39,381 bases of DNA from LMUY01 sp964245075 (GCA_964245075.1 CAXTLC010000044.1:1-39381), one strand, 5' to 3'; positions 7,724-16,503 are shown, counted from the stretch's first letter. Numbers and translations are program-made. The notes: a model not told the origin generated them from the sequence alone.

Positions 7724-8674
7724 TCACTCATAGCGCGCCCGCGGGTCGAGCGCGGTGTTCAGCAGGTCGGCACCCAGGTTGCCGAGGATGGTGAACACGC
7801 CGATCAGCAGCACGATCGCGATCAGCACCGGGTAGTCGTGGCTCAGCGCCGAGCGCCACAGCAGCCAGCCCATGCCGGGGTAGCCGAACACCGTTTCCAC
7901 CACCACGCCGCCGGCAAAGATGGCGGGAAAGGACAGGCCTAAGATGGTGATCAGCGGGCGCAGGGCGTTGCGCAGCACGTGGCCGAACAGGATGCGCGCC
8001 GGCCCCACGCCCTTGGCCGCGGCGGTGCGGACGTACTCCTTGCCCAGTTCCTCCTCCACCGCCTGGCCGAAGAAGCGGGACAGCCCGGCGGTGGTGAAGA
8101 TGACGATCGTGGCGACCGGCAGCACGGCATGGCGCAGGATGTCCCACCCGCCCGGGTGCTCCAGCCGGATGCTGGCGACGCCGGACGCCGGCAGCACTGG
8201 CCAAGCGACGGAGAAGCCCAGCACGAGCATCGTCGCGATGAAGAAGGAGGGCAGGGCGTACACCGCCAGTTGCAGGCCGCCGATCGTACGCCCGATCCAA
8301 TCCCTCGCGTGCACCCCCTGCACGAGCCCGACGCCGATGGTCAGCAGCGTGCTCAGCACGATGGCGGCCAGGCCGATGCCGAGCGTGTTGGCCTCGTACA
8401 CGCCGATCAGCGTGCCGACCGGCTGGTTCAGCAGATAGGAGTAGCCGAGGTCGCCATGCAGCAGGTGCAGCCACCAGGCGGCGAACTGGCGCCACAGCGG
8501 CACGTCCAGCCCCAGCTTCATGTTGACCGCGCTGACCGAGACGGGCGTGGCCTTGAGCCCCAGGATGGAATAGGCCGGCCCGCCCGGCGACAGGTGCGCG
8601 ATGAAGAAGGTGAGCGTGACCAGCAGCGCCAGGGACAGCACGCCGCTGCCCAGGCGGCTAAGAAGGGTCCGCAC
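7724..8674 (-). CDS. oligopeptide-type ABC importer permease (DppB-like), system 1
   Basis: A 316-residue inner-membrane permease with the DppB layout: an N-terminal transmembrane helix followed by HLSPGGPAYSILG, HGDLGYSYLLNQPV, the coupling-helix region EYVRTAAAKGVGPARILFGH, and the C-terminal VVVETVFGYPGMG signature. The GTG start at 8674 overlaps the end of the binding-protein gene by 17 bases, which implies translational coupling. It pairs with the permease at 6647-7510 to form the channel. Confidence 0.92.
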   Translation of the reverse strand: MRTLLSRLGSGVLSLALLVTLTFFIAHLSPGGPAYSILGLKATPVSVSAVNMKLGLDVPLWRQFAAWWLHLLHGDLGYSYLLNQPVGTLIGVYEANTLGIGLAAIVLSTLLTIGVGLVQGVHARDWIGRTIGGLQLAVYALPSFFIATMLVLGFSVAWPVLPASGVASIRLEHPGGWDILRHAVLPVATIVIFTTAGLSRFFGQAVEEELGKEYVRTAAAKGVGPARILFGHVLRNALRPLITILGLSFPAIFAGGVVVETVFGYPGMGWLLWRSALSHDYPVLIAIVLLIGVFTILGNLGADLLNTALDPRARYE

Positions 8675-10349
8675 CGGTGCAGGCCAGCGGGCCGGTGAGG
8701 CGGAGGAACTCGGGCTGCCAGGTGTTCATGGGGCTGACGAACGCCTTCACGCCCTCCAGGCCCCGTCGCGCCAGCACGGCGTAGCGCGGCGAGGGCATGA
8801 AGATCTCAGGCTGCTGCTCGGCCGCGTAGTCCTGGAAGGCGTAGGCGGCGCCGTTGCCGGCGTCGGTGTTGATCGCGGCCGTCAGCTTGTCCATCGCCGG
8901 ATCGCTGTAGCCCGCGTTGTTGTTGACCCCGCCGGTGCCGAACAGCGTCTGGCCCTCGATGTAGGGGTTCAAGGTCCACGAGAGATAAAGCGCCTCCCAG
9001 CCGAGCGGGTCGCCGCTCACCGCCGCGACGACCTGGCTGAACGTCACCTCGCTGATCCGCATGTCGATGCCCACGTCGGCCAGGTCGCGCTGCACGACTT
9101 GCGTGACCTCGCTCACGGCCTCCGACCCGGCGCTGATCAGCAGCGTGAAGCCGAAGCGGCGGCCGTCCTTCCGCCGGATGCCGTCGGGGCCGGGCAGCCA
9201 GCCGGCTTCGGCGAGCAGGGCGCGGGCGCGGGCCGGATCATGGCCCACGGGGAACCGGCCTTCCCGGGCGGCGGGCGAAAGCATGGTGGCCGGCTCGGCG
9301 GGAACGGGGCCGTGCTGCTCCGCGCCGCTGCCGTGGAACACCAGGTCGATGATGAGCTTCTGGTCGATGGCGTCCGCCATGGCTTGGCGCACCCGCACGT
9401 CCTGGAATTCCGCCACGGCTGGGTTGCGGAAGTTGAGGCCGACATACTGGTAGGAATTGTCCACATCCATCGGCACCCGGTCGTAACCGGCCAGCTTCTC
9501 CGCCGCGTCCCATACGGAGAACGGCAGGGTGACGGCATCCGCCTCCCCCGATTGCAGCGCGCGCAGCGGGCTGGTGCCTTCGAGGAAATTCACGACGATG
9601 CGGGCGACGTGCGGCGCCGGCCCGGAATACGCCGGGTTGGCCACCAGCGTCAGGTAGCGCGACATCTCGAACCTCCCGACGCGGTAGGGGCCGTCCACCA
9701 CCTGGAAGAACGCCGGGTCGCTTTGCCGCTGCCACATCTCGTCCGTGGTGGTGGCGCCCCAGGCGTGGCGGGGCAAGGGAAGCAGCAGGCCCAGCCCGTT
9801 GAGGATGAAGCCGTCCGGGTTGACCTTGCCTTTCAGCGTGACGGTGAAGTCATGCGGGCCGTCCACGTGGAAGTCCTGGATGATGTCGGGCATCCCGGCC
9901 GTGCCGAACCCGCTCCAGGTTTCGCGCAGCGTGCGCAGCAGTTCCAGGCAGTACAGCACGTCGTCCGCCGTGATGGGAACGCCGTCCGACCACACCCACG
10001 GCTTGAGGCTGACGTGGAAGCCGGTTCCGTCGCCGAGCGTGTCCACGTGGTCGGCGATGCTCATCGACCAGTCGACCGTGTGGTCGGGGGCGATGAAGAA
10101 CAGCGGGCGGTACATCACCCCTGCCACGGCCTGGTTGTAGGCGGAGGCCCCGAGCAACGGGTGCAGCCCGGTGACTTCGGCGGGCGTGGAGGAGGTGCCC
10201 ACTCCCGGCGGGACGATGACGGTCCCGCACGGCGCCTCCGCCGCCGCCGGCCCGGCGGCCAGCAGCAGCGCCGGCCCGGCGGCCAGCAGCAGCGCCGCCA
10301 AGGCCAGCCCGGACCTGCGCACGAGTTGCAGGCCGGGGCGGCGGAGCAC
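8658..10349 (-). CDS. ABC importer substrate-binding protein (family 5), system 1
   Basis: A 563-residue periplasmic solute-binding protein of the peptide/nickel family. A signal peptide with a Leu/Ala-rich core precedes likely cleavage near A37. The mature part shows LHPLLGASAYNQAVAGVMY, WSDGVPITADDVLYCLELL (the family 'DG.P.TA.DV' region) and FEMSRYLTLVANPAYSG. The GTG start lies 2 bases after the receptor stop, so receptor and binding protein are tightly coupled. This family also binds peptides, metal chelates, opines and sugars, so no ligand is assigned. The signal peptide contains a perfect 24-bp tandem duplication. Confidence 0.92.
   Translation of the reverse strand: MLRRPGLQLVRRSGLALAALLLAAGPALLLAAGPAAAEAPCGTVIVPPGVGTSSTPAEVTGLHPLLGASAYNQAVAGVMYRPLFFIAPDHTVDWSMSIADHVDTLGDGTGFHVSLKPWVWSDGVPITADDVLYCLELLRTLRETWSGFGTAGMPDIIQDFHVDGPHDFTVTLKGKVNPDGFILNGLGLLLPLPRHAWGATTTDEMWQRQSDPAFFQVVDGPYRVGRFEMSRYLTLVANPAYSGPAPHVARIVVNFLEGTSPLRALQSGEADAVTLPFSVWDAAEKLAGYDRVPMDVDNSYQYVGLNFRNPAVAEFQDVRVRQAMADAIDQKLIIDLVFHGSGAEQHGPVPAEPATMLSPAAREGRFPVGHDPARARALLAEAGWLPGPDGIRRKDGRRFGFTLLISAGSEAVSEVTQVVQRDLADVGIDMRISEVTFSQVVAAVSGDPLGWEALYLSWTLNPYIEGQTLFGTGGVNNNAGYSDPAMDKLTAAINTDAGNGAAYAFQDYAAEQQPEIFMPSPRYAVLARRGLEGVKAFVSPMNTWQPEFLRLTGPLACTGADPS
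10246..10293. repeat. 24-bp tandem duplication in a signal-peptide coding region
   Basis: Positions 10246-10269 and 10270-10293 are identical and in frame. On the minus strand they encode a repeated LLLAAGPA-type octapeptide in the hydrophobic core of the binding protein's signal peptide. Copy number could change by slippage and alter export efficiency. Confidence 0.8.
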
Positions 10350-10351
10350 CG

Positions 10352-13120
10352 TCAGAACCGCGCCGACACGTTGAACAGGACGGCGGCGGGGGCGCCGGGG
10401 ATGAAGCTCGAGTATGGCGCGCCGCCATAGACGCCGTTGTAGGAGACGTACTGGTTGTAGAAATACGCCTTGTAGTGCGCGTCGAACAGGTTCAGCACGT
10501 TCAACTGGAAATCCAGCTTCTTGATTGGCAGGCGCAGGCTGTCGACCGGCAGCGTGTAATGGGCGCTGAGGTTGAAGATGCCGTAGGCCGACAGCTTGTA
10601 GCCGGTGTTTGTGACGGTGGCCGCCTGCAATTGCGGGTTCGGGGTGACGGTCGGATTCGGGCTGATGTCGTAGGTCGTGTACTGCTGGCCGGTATAGACC
10701 ATCCAGAACCGGAGGTATGCCTCGTCCTTCTCCCGGAAGATGTTCTTCCTGTCGTAGTCGACGCCGATGTTCGCGGTGTAGTCCGGCACGCCGCTGACCG
10801 GGCTGCCCTTGAAGGCGTAGCCGAACTGGTCCTCGAAGATGGTGGTGAACGCCGCGTAGCTTTGCAGGTACTTGGCCAGCAGGTGGGAGCCGGCTCCGAA
10901 GATGCCGACCTCGGGGGTGATCTTGTACTTGAACGACGCCTCGAACCCCTTGAACTCCTCGATGCCCTGGTTGGCGAACTCAAACGTGTTGCTGATGTAG
11001 TTGGCATAGAAGCTGAAGGCGCGGGTCACCCGCTGGTTGAAGTAGTCAACGTTCAGGTAGAGCCGGTCGGTGTTGTACTTGATCCCGGCCTCGACGGCGG
11101 TCAGCCGCTCCGGCCCGGACGCGGCCGTGGTCCCGTTGTTGCTGAGCGCGTAGTCCGACACGGGGGCGAACAGGGCGCTGCGGCCCCAACTGCCGTAGAT
11201 GGAGGCGTTCTTGAGCGGGCCGGGCAGGTCGTAGCTCGCGCCGATGTAGGGCAGCGCCTCACGGTCGAACCGGCTGAGCGAATAGGCGCCGTTCGGGTTC
11301 TGGGCCAACGCTGCCGCGCCATAGGAGTAAGGCTGCTGGATCTGGGCGCCGACGCCCTCGTAGGTGAAGCCTGGCTCGATGTGCAGCGTGTTGTGGATCA
11401 GGTCGATCCTGTCCTGGATGTAGCCTTCGTAGAGCTGCCGTTCGGCATACTGTTGCTCGTAGTCGTTGTAGCCCTTTTGCGCCACGATCGGCACTTGACC
11501 GTAGTAGTAGGTGTTGTTGTCCTGCTGTTCGCGGGCGATCAGCGCGCCGACGCGGATGTTGTTGTAAGGCAGGAAGAAGTTGACCTCCGGCTTGATGCCG
11601 TATGTGTCCGAGGTCTGGGTGACCAGGCTGGCATTCTCACCGTAGCCCTGCGGCGCGTTGCCCGGCGTTCCATCCGGGTTGTTGCCAGTCGGGTTGCCGA
11701 AGATGGATGGATCGTAGTTGAAATACTGGGAGTTGAAGAACGGCGTTCCTGGGCCAATCTGGCCGCGGATGAAGAAAGGCACCTGGAAGTTAGGCTGGAA
11801 ATTCTGGTCGGCGCCGATGATGCTCGGCGAGACGTAGCTCTGGGACGTGTTGTCGGCGCGCAGGTAGAACGCCTTGCCGCCGATCTTGATGTAGTCGTTG
11901 ACGTAGGTGTCGTCGCTCAGGATGGCGGTCAGGAACTGGTTGTCCTGGCGGAAGAAGTCCTGGCTCTTGTCGTAGTTGTTGAACTGCCCGTCCTGCGCCA
12001 GCTTCTGGGTCTGGATCGGCGAGGCTTGCAGGTAACCGTTGGCGGTGTTGGAGATGAAGGTGAAGCCGACGTTGGACAGGCCGTTGCCGTAGGGCTTGTC
12101 CAGAGCGAAGTAGATGTCGCGGTACTTCGACTGGGTGTAGTCGATGTAGCCGCCCGACTCGCCGCGGTCGTAGCGGAACAGCACCTTGAGGTTGTCCGCG
12201 TCCGCGATCTTGCCGGAGTTGAACTCCAGGCCGTAATGGTCCGTGCCGTAGGAGCCGATGCCGGCGAAGAAATCGTAGTAGCGGTCGTCGGTCGGCCGCT
12301 TGGAGTTGTAGGCCAGGGTGCCGCCGACGGTGCCGTAGCCCTGCACGCCCGGCGGCGAGATGCCCGGCTGCACCGTCACGCCGGAGATCTGGTTGATGTC
12401 GAACGGCGAGCCGATGTTGTTGGCGAGGAAGCTGCCGCTGCCGCCGTTCAGCAGGTCCTGCGTGGGGATGCCGTCCAGCGTGGTGGCCAGGTCCGCGCCG
12501 CGCACGCCGCGCACGGAGATCACCGGCACGTCCTGCCCCAGGCCCTGCTGGTACACGTTGACGGACGGGGCGGATTGCTGGAGCAGGCCCTGCACCGAGC
12601 TGAGCTCGCCCACGGACTGGATGTCCGTCGGCCCGATCTCGGTGATGCCGGACGGCACATCCTTCTGCTTGAGCAGCAATTCGCGCTTCTTGATCACCAC
12701 GTCGGCGATCGGCTCGTCCCCGCCGCCGCCGGCGGGCGTGCTGGGAATGAGGGCGGAAGGGTTGGCGCCGCCGCCGGGCGCGCTGCTCCCGTTCGGCACG
12801 CCGCCGCCCTGCGGGTTGCCGCCCACCGGGCTGGTGCCGAACGTTGGCTGCGGCGCCGGCCCGGCTTGCGCCAGGCGCACGGCGGGAGGCGCCTTGGCCG
12901 GCGGCGCGAGGTAAGCCGCCGGGTCGCCGGCCTGGGCCAGCCGGATGCGGATATTGGTTTGCGACGTTTGGTCGTTCAACTGGGGGGCTGGCGGGGGCGC
13001 GGCGGGCGTCTGCTGGGCCGGCGCAGGGCCAAGGCCTTGCGCCCAGGCATCCACCAGCAGCAATCCGCCGAGGGTGCCGCAGCACGCGGTGAAAAGCATC
13101 AGACCCTGTCGAAAGCTCAT
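10352..13120 (-). CDS. TonB-dependent outer-membrane receptor
   Basis: A 922-residue receptor that would import a ligand across the outer membrane using TonB energy. A signal peptide ends about A27 (VDAWA). Residues 28-134 form a Pro/Gly/Ala-rich extension containing RLAQAG twice. A candidate TonB box (ADVVIKKREL) and a plug domain follow, with VISVRGVRGADLATTLDGIPTQ-type motifs, then an aromatic-rich 22-strand-type barrel ending in a C-terminal Phe (FNVSARF). The start is ATG 13120 because GGAGG lies 6 bases upstream. It is the first gene of the operon with the ABC importer and carries a sigma-54 type promoter. The ligand is unknown; there is no siderophore locus in the window. Confidence 0.92.
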   Translation of the reverse strand: MSFRQGLMLFTACCGTLGGLLLVDAWAQGLGPAPAQQTPAAPPPAPQLNDQTSQTNIRIRLAQAGDPAAYLAPPAKAPPAVRLAQAGPAPQPTFGTSPVGGNPQGGGVPNGSSAPGGGANPSALIPSTPAGGGGDEPIADVVIKKRELLLKQKDVPSGITEIGPTDIQSVGELSSVQGLLQQSAPSVNVYQQGLGQDVPVISVRGVRGADLATTLDGIPTQDLLNGGSGSFLANNIGSPFDINQISGVTVQPGISPPGVQGYGTVGGTLAYNSKRPTDDRYYDFFAGIGSYGTDHYGLEFNSGKIADADNLKVLFRYDRGESGGYIDYTQSKYRDIYFALDKPYGNGLSNVGFTFISNTANGYLQASPIQTQKLAQDGQFNNYDKSQDFFRQDNQFLTAILSDDTYVNDYIKIGGKAFYLRADNTSQSYVSPSIIGADQNFQPNFQVPFFIRGQIGPGTPFFNSQYFNYDPSIFGNPTGNNPDGTPGNAPQGYGENASLVTQTSDTYGIKPEVNFFLPYNNIRVGALIAREQQDNNTYYYGQVPIVAQKGYNDYEQQYAERQLYEGYIQDRIDLIHNTLHIEPGFTYEGVGAQIQQPYSYGAAALAQNPNGAYSLSRFDREALPYIGASYDLPGPLKNASIYGSWGRSALFAPVSDYALSNNGTTAASGPERLTAVEAGIKYNTDRLYLNVDYFNQRVTRAFSFYANYISNTFEFANQGIEEFKGFEASFKYKITPEVGIFGAGSHLLAKYLQSYAAFTTIFEDQFGYAFKGSPVSGVPDYTANIGVDYDRKNIFREKDEAYLRFWMVYTGQQYTTYDISPNPTVTPNPQLQAATVTNTGYKLSAYGIFNLSAHYTLPVDSLRLPIKKLDFQLNVLNLFDAHYKAYFYNQYVSYNGVYGGAPYSSFIPGAPAAVLFNVSARF

Positions 13121-13182
13121 CAATCCCCTCCATGACACGCTGCGTCGAACTTGCGGGGCTGGCCTGCAAGGCAGTCAGCTCA

Positions 13183-13194
13183 CTCAAATTTGAG
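13183..13194. promoter_or_regulatory. 12-bp perfect palindrome at the predicted receptor transcription start
   Basis: CTCAAATTTGAG is a perfect palindrome and unusually AT-rich for this sequence. It overlaps the position where transcription from the sigma-54 element would begin (about 13187). That is a suitable position for a repressor site. Confidence 0.45.
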
Positions 13195-13197
13195 GAC

Positions 13198-13214
13198 AGC
13201 AATTCGTGTGCCAA
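13198..13214 (-). promoter_or_regulatory. sigma-54 (RpoN) promoter of the receptor-importer operon
   Basis: On the minus strand the sequence is TTGGCACACGAATTGCT. It matches the -24/-12 consensus TGGCAC-N5-TTGC(A/T) exactly, including the invariant GG and GC separated by 10 bases. It lies about 78 bases before the receptor ATG, leaving a leader of about 67 bases. Sigma-54 promoters need an AAA+ activator; none is encoded in the window. Confidence 0.7.
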
Positions 13215-13429
13215 GGAACTCCGGGATCGCAGGCGAAACCGCCGGCGTTGCAGAGAACCATCAACCAGGGTTTTTGCGCCGCGGTTGGGTCGACAAGCGC
13301 CTGGGACGACAGGTCTGGTTGCGGGGCGGGTCTAGCCTGGCCCTTTGCTGTCGAGCCTCGAATTCGCCGCTGCGAACAACCACGGCGCGCGCGGCGGTGG
13401 TTCCTTCATCGCCTCGCGATGCAGCCCTG

Positions 13430-14689
13430 TCACGGAACAAGCGTCCACAGGTGCGCCACGTCGGCCGCCCCGTCCGGGCCCTTGACGGCCCGGAACACTG
13501 CGAGGGCATCGGCGGGCCGCCCGGCCTGCATGTAGGCTTCGCCCAGCGTCAGCGCCGCCCCGTCCGGACGCGCCATGCCGCCCTTCCTGACGCCTTGCTC
13601 GATCAAGGCCAGCCCGGCCCCATCGCCTTGCGTCAGCATGTCGTAGCCCACCCGCACGAGCGGTCCGCCGTCATGCGCGTCGGCGGCGTCCGCGCGGGTG
13701 CGGGGCAGGGCGCCGCGGTCCGCCGCCAGTTGCTTGTCGGCGTATGCCTTCAGCCGCTCCTGCCGCGCGGCGTCCGGCGCCTGGCCGAACAGGTGGTTGT
13801 CGTACGCTTCCTTGATGAGGGCGCCGGCTTCGCCCGGGTAGCCGCTGGCGAGGGCCAGTTGGGCTGCGTCCTCGTAGTCCGCGCCCGTCGCCAGCAAGCC
13901 GAGCCTGTGCCGCAGGCGCATGATGTCGAGGCCGTAGCGGTTCGCCACGCCGGGCTTGGCCTGCAACCGGGCGAGCAGGGCTTGCGTGGTCATCGGGTCC
14001 GGGTAGTTGGCCGCCATCAACTCCAACGCGCTACCGTATGCAGCATCGTCGCCTGATTTTTGGGCAGAACTCGCCAGCATCTGTAGTTGCGGCAAAGGCG
14101 GCTTGCGGCCTGCTTTGGTTTGCCCCTGCACCTCCGCCAGGGTCAGCGCGTAGGCGCGCGGGTAGTCGCCCGACGCGTATGCGGACTGGGACAGGAGCAG
14201 GGGCAGCGCCGGGTCCGTGTCGCCGTCATGGATGGCGCGGGCGGCGTAGTCGGACGAGGCGGGGTAATCCTGCTTCCCGAACGCCAGGGCGGCGACGGTG
14301 TGCTCCATCCGGGCGCGATCGGCCGCCGGAAGCTTCTCGGTGGCGAGCAGGTGGCGGAACACGGCGAGCGCGCCGTCCGTGTCGCCGCTGTTCTGCGCCA
14401 GGGCGCCCCTGGTTTGCTCGATCGCCAGCGTCTCGTAGGCGGTCTTGTTCTTGGCGGCGTCCGCCTTCTCCACCTCCGTGCGCGCCGCGTCGAACCGCTT
14501 GGCCCGGATCGCCGCTTCCGCCGCTTCCAGCGCGCGACCGACCTCGGGGCGGGCCGCGTCCTGCGCGTGCGCGGCCGCGTCTTGCGCGTGCGCGGCGGGG
14601 CAAAGCATCAGGGCCGCCGCGAGGGCCGTGGCAGGCAAGGAACGGATGAGGCTCACAAGCGGGCTCCTAGCAAGGATGTTACGCCGCAT
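13430..14689 (-). CDS. secreted TPR-repeat protein
   Basis: A 419-residue protein with a signal peptide (MRRNILARSP...CPAAHAQ) and mostly helical, Ala-rich sequence organised as tetratricopeptide-like repeats (for example DTDGALAVFRHLLATEKLP and GEAYMQAGRPADALAVFR). TPRs mediate protein-protein contacts, and such proteins are often found beside TonB/ExbB/ExbD genes. A scaffold role for the TonB complex or receptor in the periplasm is inference. ATG 14689 is preferred because AAGGAG lies 7 bases upstream. A short repeat AHAQDAA occurs twice after the cleavage site. It diverges from tonB across about 170 bases. Confidence 0.8.
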   Translation of the reverse strand: MRRNILARSPLVSLIRSLPATALAAALMLCPAAHAQDAAAHAQDAARPEVGRALEAAEAAIRAKRFDAARTEVEKADAAKNKTAYETLAIEQTRGALAQNSGDTDGALAVFRHLLATEKLPAADRARMEHTVAALAFGKQDYPASSDYAARAIHDGDTDPALPLLLSQSAYASGDYPRAYALTLAEVQGQTKAGRKPPLPQLQMLASSAQKSGDDAAYGSALELMAANYPDPMTTQALLARLQAKPGVANRYGLDIMRLRHRLGLLATGADYEDAAQLALASGYPGEAGALIKEAYDNHLFGQAPDAARQERLKAYADKQLAADRGALPRTRADAADAHDGGPLVRVGYDMLTQGDGAGLALIEQGVRKGGMARPDGAALTLGEAYMQAGRPADALAVFRAVKGPDGAADVAHLWTLVP

Positions 14690-14712
14690 TGGCATACTCC
14701 TTGCTGCCTGGT

Positions 14713-14750
14713 GGCGCATACCTAGTGGCGCATACCTGGCGGCGCATACG
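14713..14750. repeat. 14-bp direct repeats in the TPR/tonB divergent promoter region
   Basis: Three head-to-tail units begin GGCGCATAC at 14713, 14727 and 14741. The first two share 11 of 14 bases, GGCGCATACCT, and the third is partial. The period is 14 bp and the array ends 24 bases from the TPR start codon. It could be a binding array for a regulator of either divergent gene, or a slippage product. Confidence 0.65.
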
Positions 14751-14840
14751 CTGCGCGGAGCGGCAACGGCCATCGTACCGGCCCGGCTGCGTTTCCCCCG
14801 CAAGCCGGCCGCCCGCAAGGAAGCGTTCGAACCGCGGCCA

Positions 14841-14853
14841 CGGACCAGGTCCG
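14841..14853. promoter_or_regulatory. 13-bp palindrome just upstream of tonB
   Basis: CGGACC-A-GGTCCG ends 4 bases before the tonB ATG, where a ribosome site would lie. It could be an operator or a small hairpin limiting tonB translation. Confidence 0.3.
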
Positions 14854-14857
14854 GTCA

Positions 14858-15535
14858 ATGAGGAGTCTGGCTGCCTTGGACACATTCGAACGCCCCAATT
14901 CCGCGGCTCGCATCGCCGGCTTCGCCGCCGTGCTCGTGTTCCACGCCATCCTGATCTACGCGCTGGTCAACGGGTTGGGCAGCAAGGCCGTCAAGCTGAT
15001 CGTCCAGCCGATCCAGACCCGCATCATCACCGACGCGCCGCCGCCGCCTCCCCCGCCGCCTCCCCCGCCGCCGCCGACGATGGCGCTGCCGCCGCCGCCG
15101 TTCATCCCGCTGCCCGAGATCCACACGGAGGTGCCGCCGCCCAAGGCCATCACCGTGCCGCCCTCGCCCAAGCCGCCGCCGCGGCAGGAGTTCGCGCCCA
15201 GCCCGCCGCCGACGGCCACGGCGCCCGCTGCGGCGGCGCCCGCGGCCCCCGCCGCCGTCGCGCGCACCGGGCCGAGCAAGATCGCCTCGGCAAGCTGCGA
15301 CGCGCCGGAAAAGCCCGACATCAGCGACCGCATCGGCGAGAAGGGCACGGTCGTGATCGCCGTCACCATCGGCGTGGATGGCCGGGTCACCCAGAGCGCG
15401 GTGGCAAGCAGCAGCAGCTTCAAGCGATTGGACGACACGGCGCTGGCGGCCACCAGCCTGTGCCATTTCCGCCCCGCCACCGCCAACGGGCAGCCTGAAG
15501 TGTCAAGAAGCACCATCCGCTACCGTTTCGAATAG
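14858..15535 (+). CDS. tonB: TonB energy-transducer protein
   Basis: A 225-residue periplasm-spanning protein that transmits proton-motive force from ExbB/ExbD to outer-membrane receptors. A single N-terminal membrane anchor (AGFAAVLVFHAILIYALV, about residues 20-37) is followed by a proline-rich spacer with a run of about 13 prolines and KPPPRQ/PKAI-type segments. The C-terminal TonB domain (about 145-225) contains VVIAVTIGVDGRVTQSAV, LAATSLCHFRPAT and a closing IRYRFE. It heads the tonB-exbB-exbD-exbD operon and lies beside the receptor operon, so a dedicated pairing is likely but not proven. Confidence 0.93.
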   Translation: MRSLAALDTFERPNSAARIAGFAAVLVFHAILIYALVNGLGSKAVKLIVQPIQTRIITDAPPPPPPPPPPPPPTMALPPPPFIPLPEIHTEVPPPKAITVPPSPKPPPRQEFAPSPPPTATAPAAAAPAAPAAVARTGPSKIASASCDAPEKPDISDRIGEKGTVVIAVTIGVDGRVTQSAVASSSSFKRLDDTALAATSLCHFRPATANGQPEVSRSTIRYRFE

Positions 15536-15566
15536 GCTGCGCCCACCAACCGGGAGTTTCCGTACC

Positions 15567-16498
15567 ATGACGCTTCATCGCACGCTCGCCCTGGGCAGTT
15601 GGCTGTTGCTCGCGGGGGTCGCCGCGCCGCTGCTGGCCCCCGGCTTTGCCGCCGCCCAATCCCAGCCGGCTTCCCCCGCCCAAAGCGCCGCCCNNNNNNN
15701 NNNNNNNNNNNNNNNNNNNNNNNNNNNNNNNNNNNNNNNNNNNNNNNNNNNNNNNNNNNNNNNNNNNNNNNNNNNNNNNNNNNNNNNNNNNNNGCCAACC
15801 CGTACGGCCTCCAATCGCTGTGGAACAACGGCGACGTGGTGGCGCGCGCCACGCTCGGCATCCTCGCCATCATGTCGGTTGCGACCTGGTACGTGATGAT
15901 CACCAAGTTCATCCAGCAGGCGGCGCTGGCCGCCCGCGGGCGCGCCGCCCGCAAGGGCTTCTGGGCTGCGCCCAGCCTGGCCGAGGGCGCCGCCAAGCTC
16001 GGCAAGAACTCGGCGTACGGCTACATCGCCCAGGCCGGGATGGCCGCCGCCGGGCACCATGAAGGCGCGCTGGCGCAGAAGATCGACGCCGGCACCTGGA
16101 TCACCCTCGGGCTGGACCGCGCGACGACCGTCGTGAACAGCCGCCTGCAAGGCGGCCTGGCGATCCTGGCGACGGTGGGCTCCATCGCGCCGTTCGTGGG
16201 CCTGTTCGGCACCGTTTGGGGCATCTACCACGCGCTGACCGCCATCGGCATCGCCGGCCAGGCGTCCATCGACAAGGTGGCCGGCCCGGTGGGCGAGGCG
16301 CTCATCATGACGGCCATTGGCCTCGCCACCGCCGTGCCGGCCGTGCTGGGCTACAACTTCCTGATCCGCCGCAACAAGGCCGTCATGGAGCAGGTGCGCG
16401 GCTTCACCGCCGACCTGTTCGCCGTGCTGCTGTCCGGCCGCCGGGTGGGCGAAGCGGCGGGCGCCAACCGCGCCATCCTGCAAGCCGCCGCGGAGTAG
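15567..16498 (+). CDS. exbB: ExbB proton-channel subunit (interrupted by assembly gap)
   Basis: A MotA/TolQ/ExbB-family inner-membrane protein that with ExbD converts proton flow into TonB movement. The N-terminus before the gap is a signal-peptide-like stretch ending GFAAAQSQPASPAQ. After the gap come GDVVARATLGILAIMSVATW and the diagnostic channel motif TVGSIAPFVGLFGTVWGIYH. The two halves are in different frames only because the 100-N filler does not reflect the real length. A long N-terminal leader before the first ExbB helix is common in proteobacterial ExbB. Its stop is 5 bases before exbD. Confidence 0.88.
15694..15793. other. assembly gap (100 N) inside exbB
   Basis: The run of N lies in the Ala/Pro-rich linker following the signal peptide. 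A continuous reading frame requires a true missing length of 3n+2 bases, so 100 is a placeholder. Confidence 0.95.
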
Positions 16499-16503
16499 CC
16501 CCG

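Larger units (their letters stand above)
13121..13429. other. intergenic region between receptor and TPR genes
   Basis: This stretch holds the receptor promoter and operator described at 13183-13214. The part from about 13215 to 13429 shows no gene, no clear terminator for the TPR gene and no RNA family I recognise. Confidence 0.4.

Noticed and set aside
10352..13120. Assigning the receptor to iron-siderophore or lanthanide uptake
   Set aside because: No siderophore, Fur-type site or methanol dehydrogenase genes are visible, and the ligand class cannot be read from the barrel.
10475..13135. An 886-codon plus-strand open frame opposite the TonB receptor
   Set aside because: It is antisense to an unmistakable receptor and has Val/Arg-rich composition typical of GC-rich shadow frames, with no family motif.
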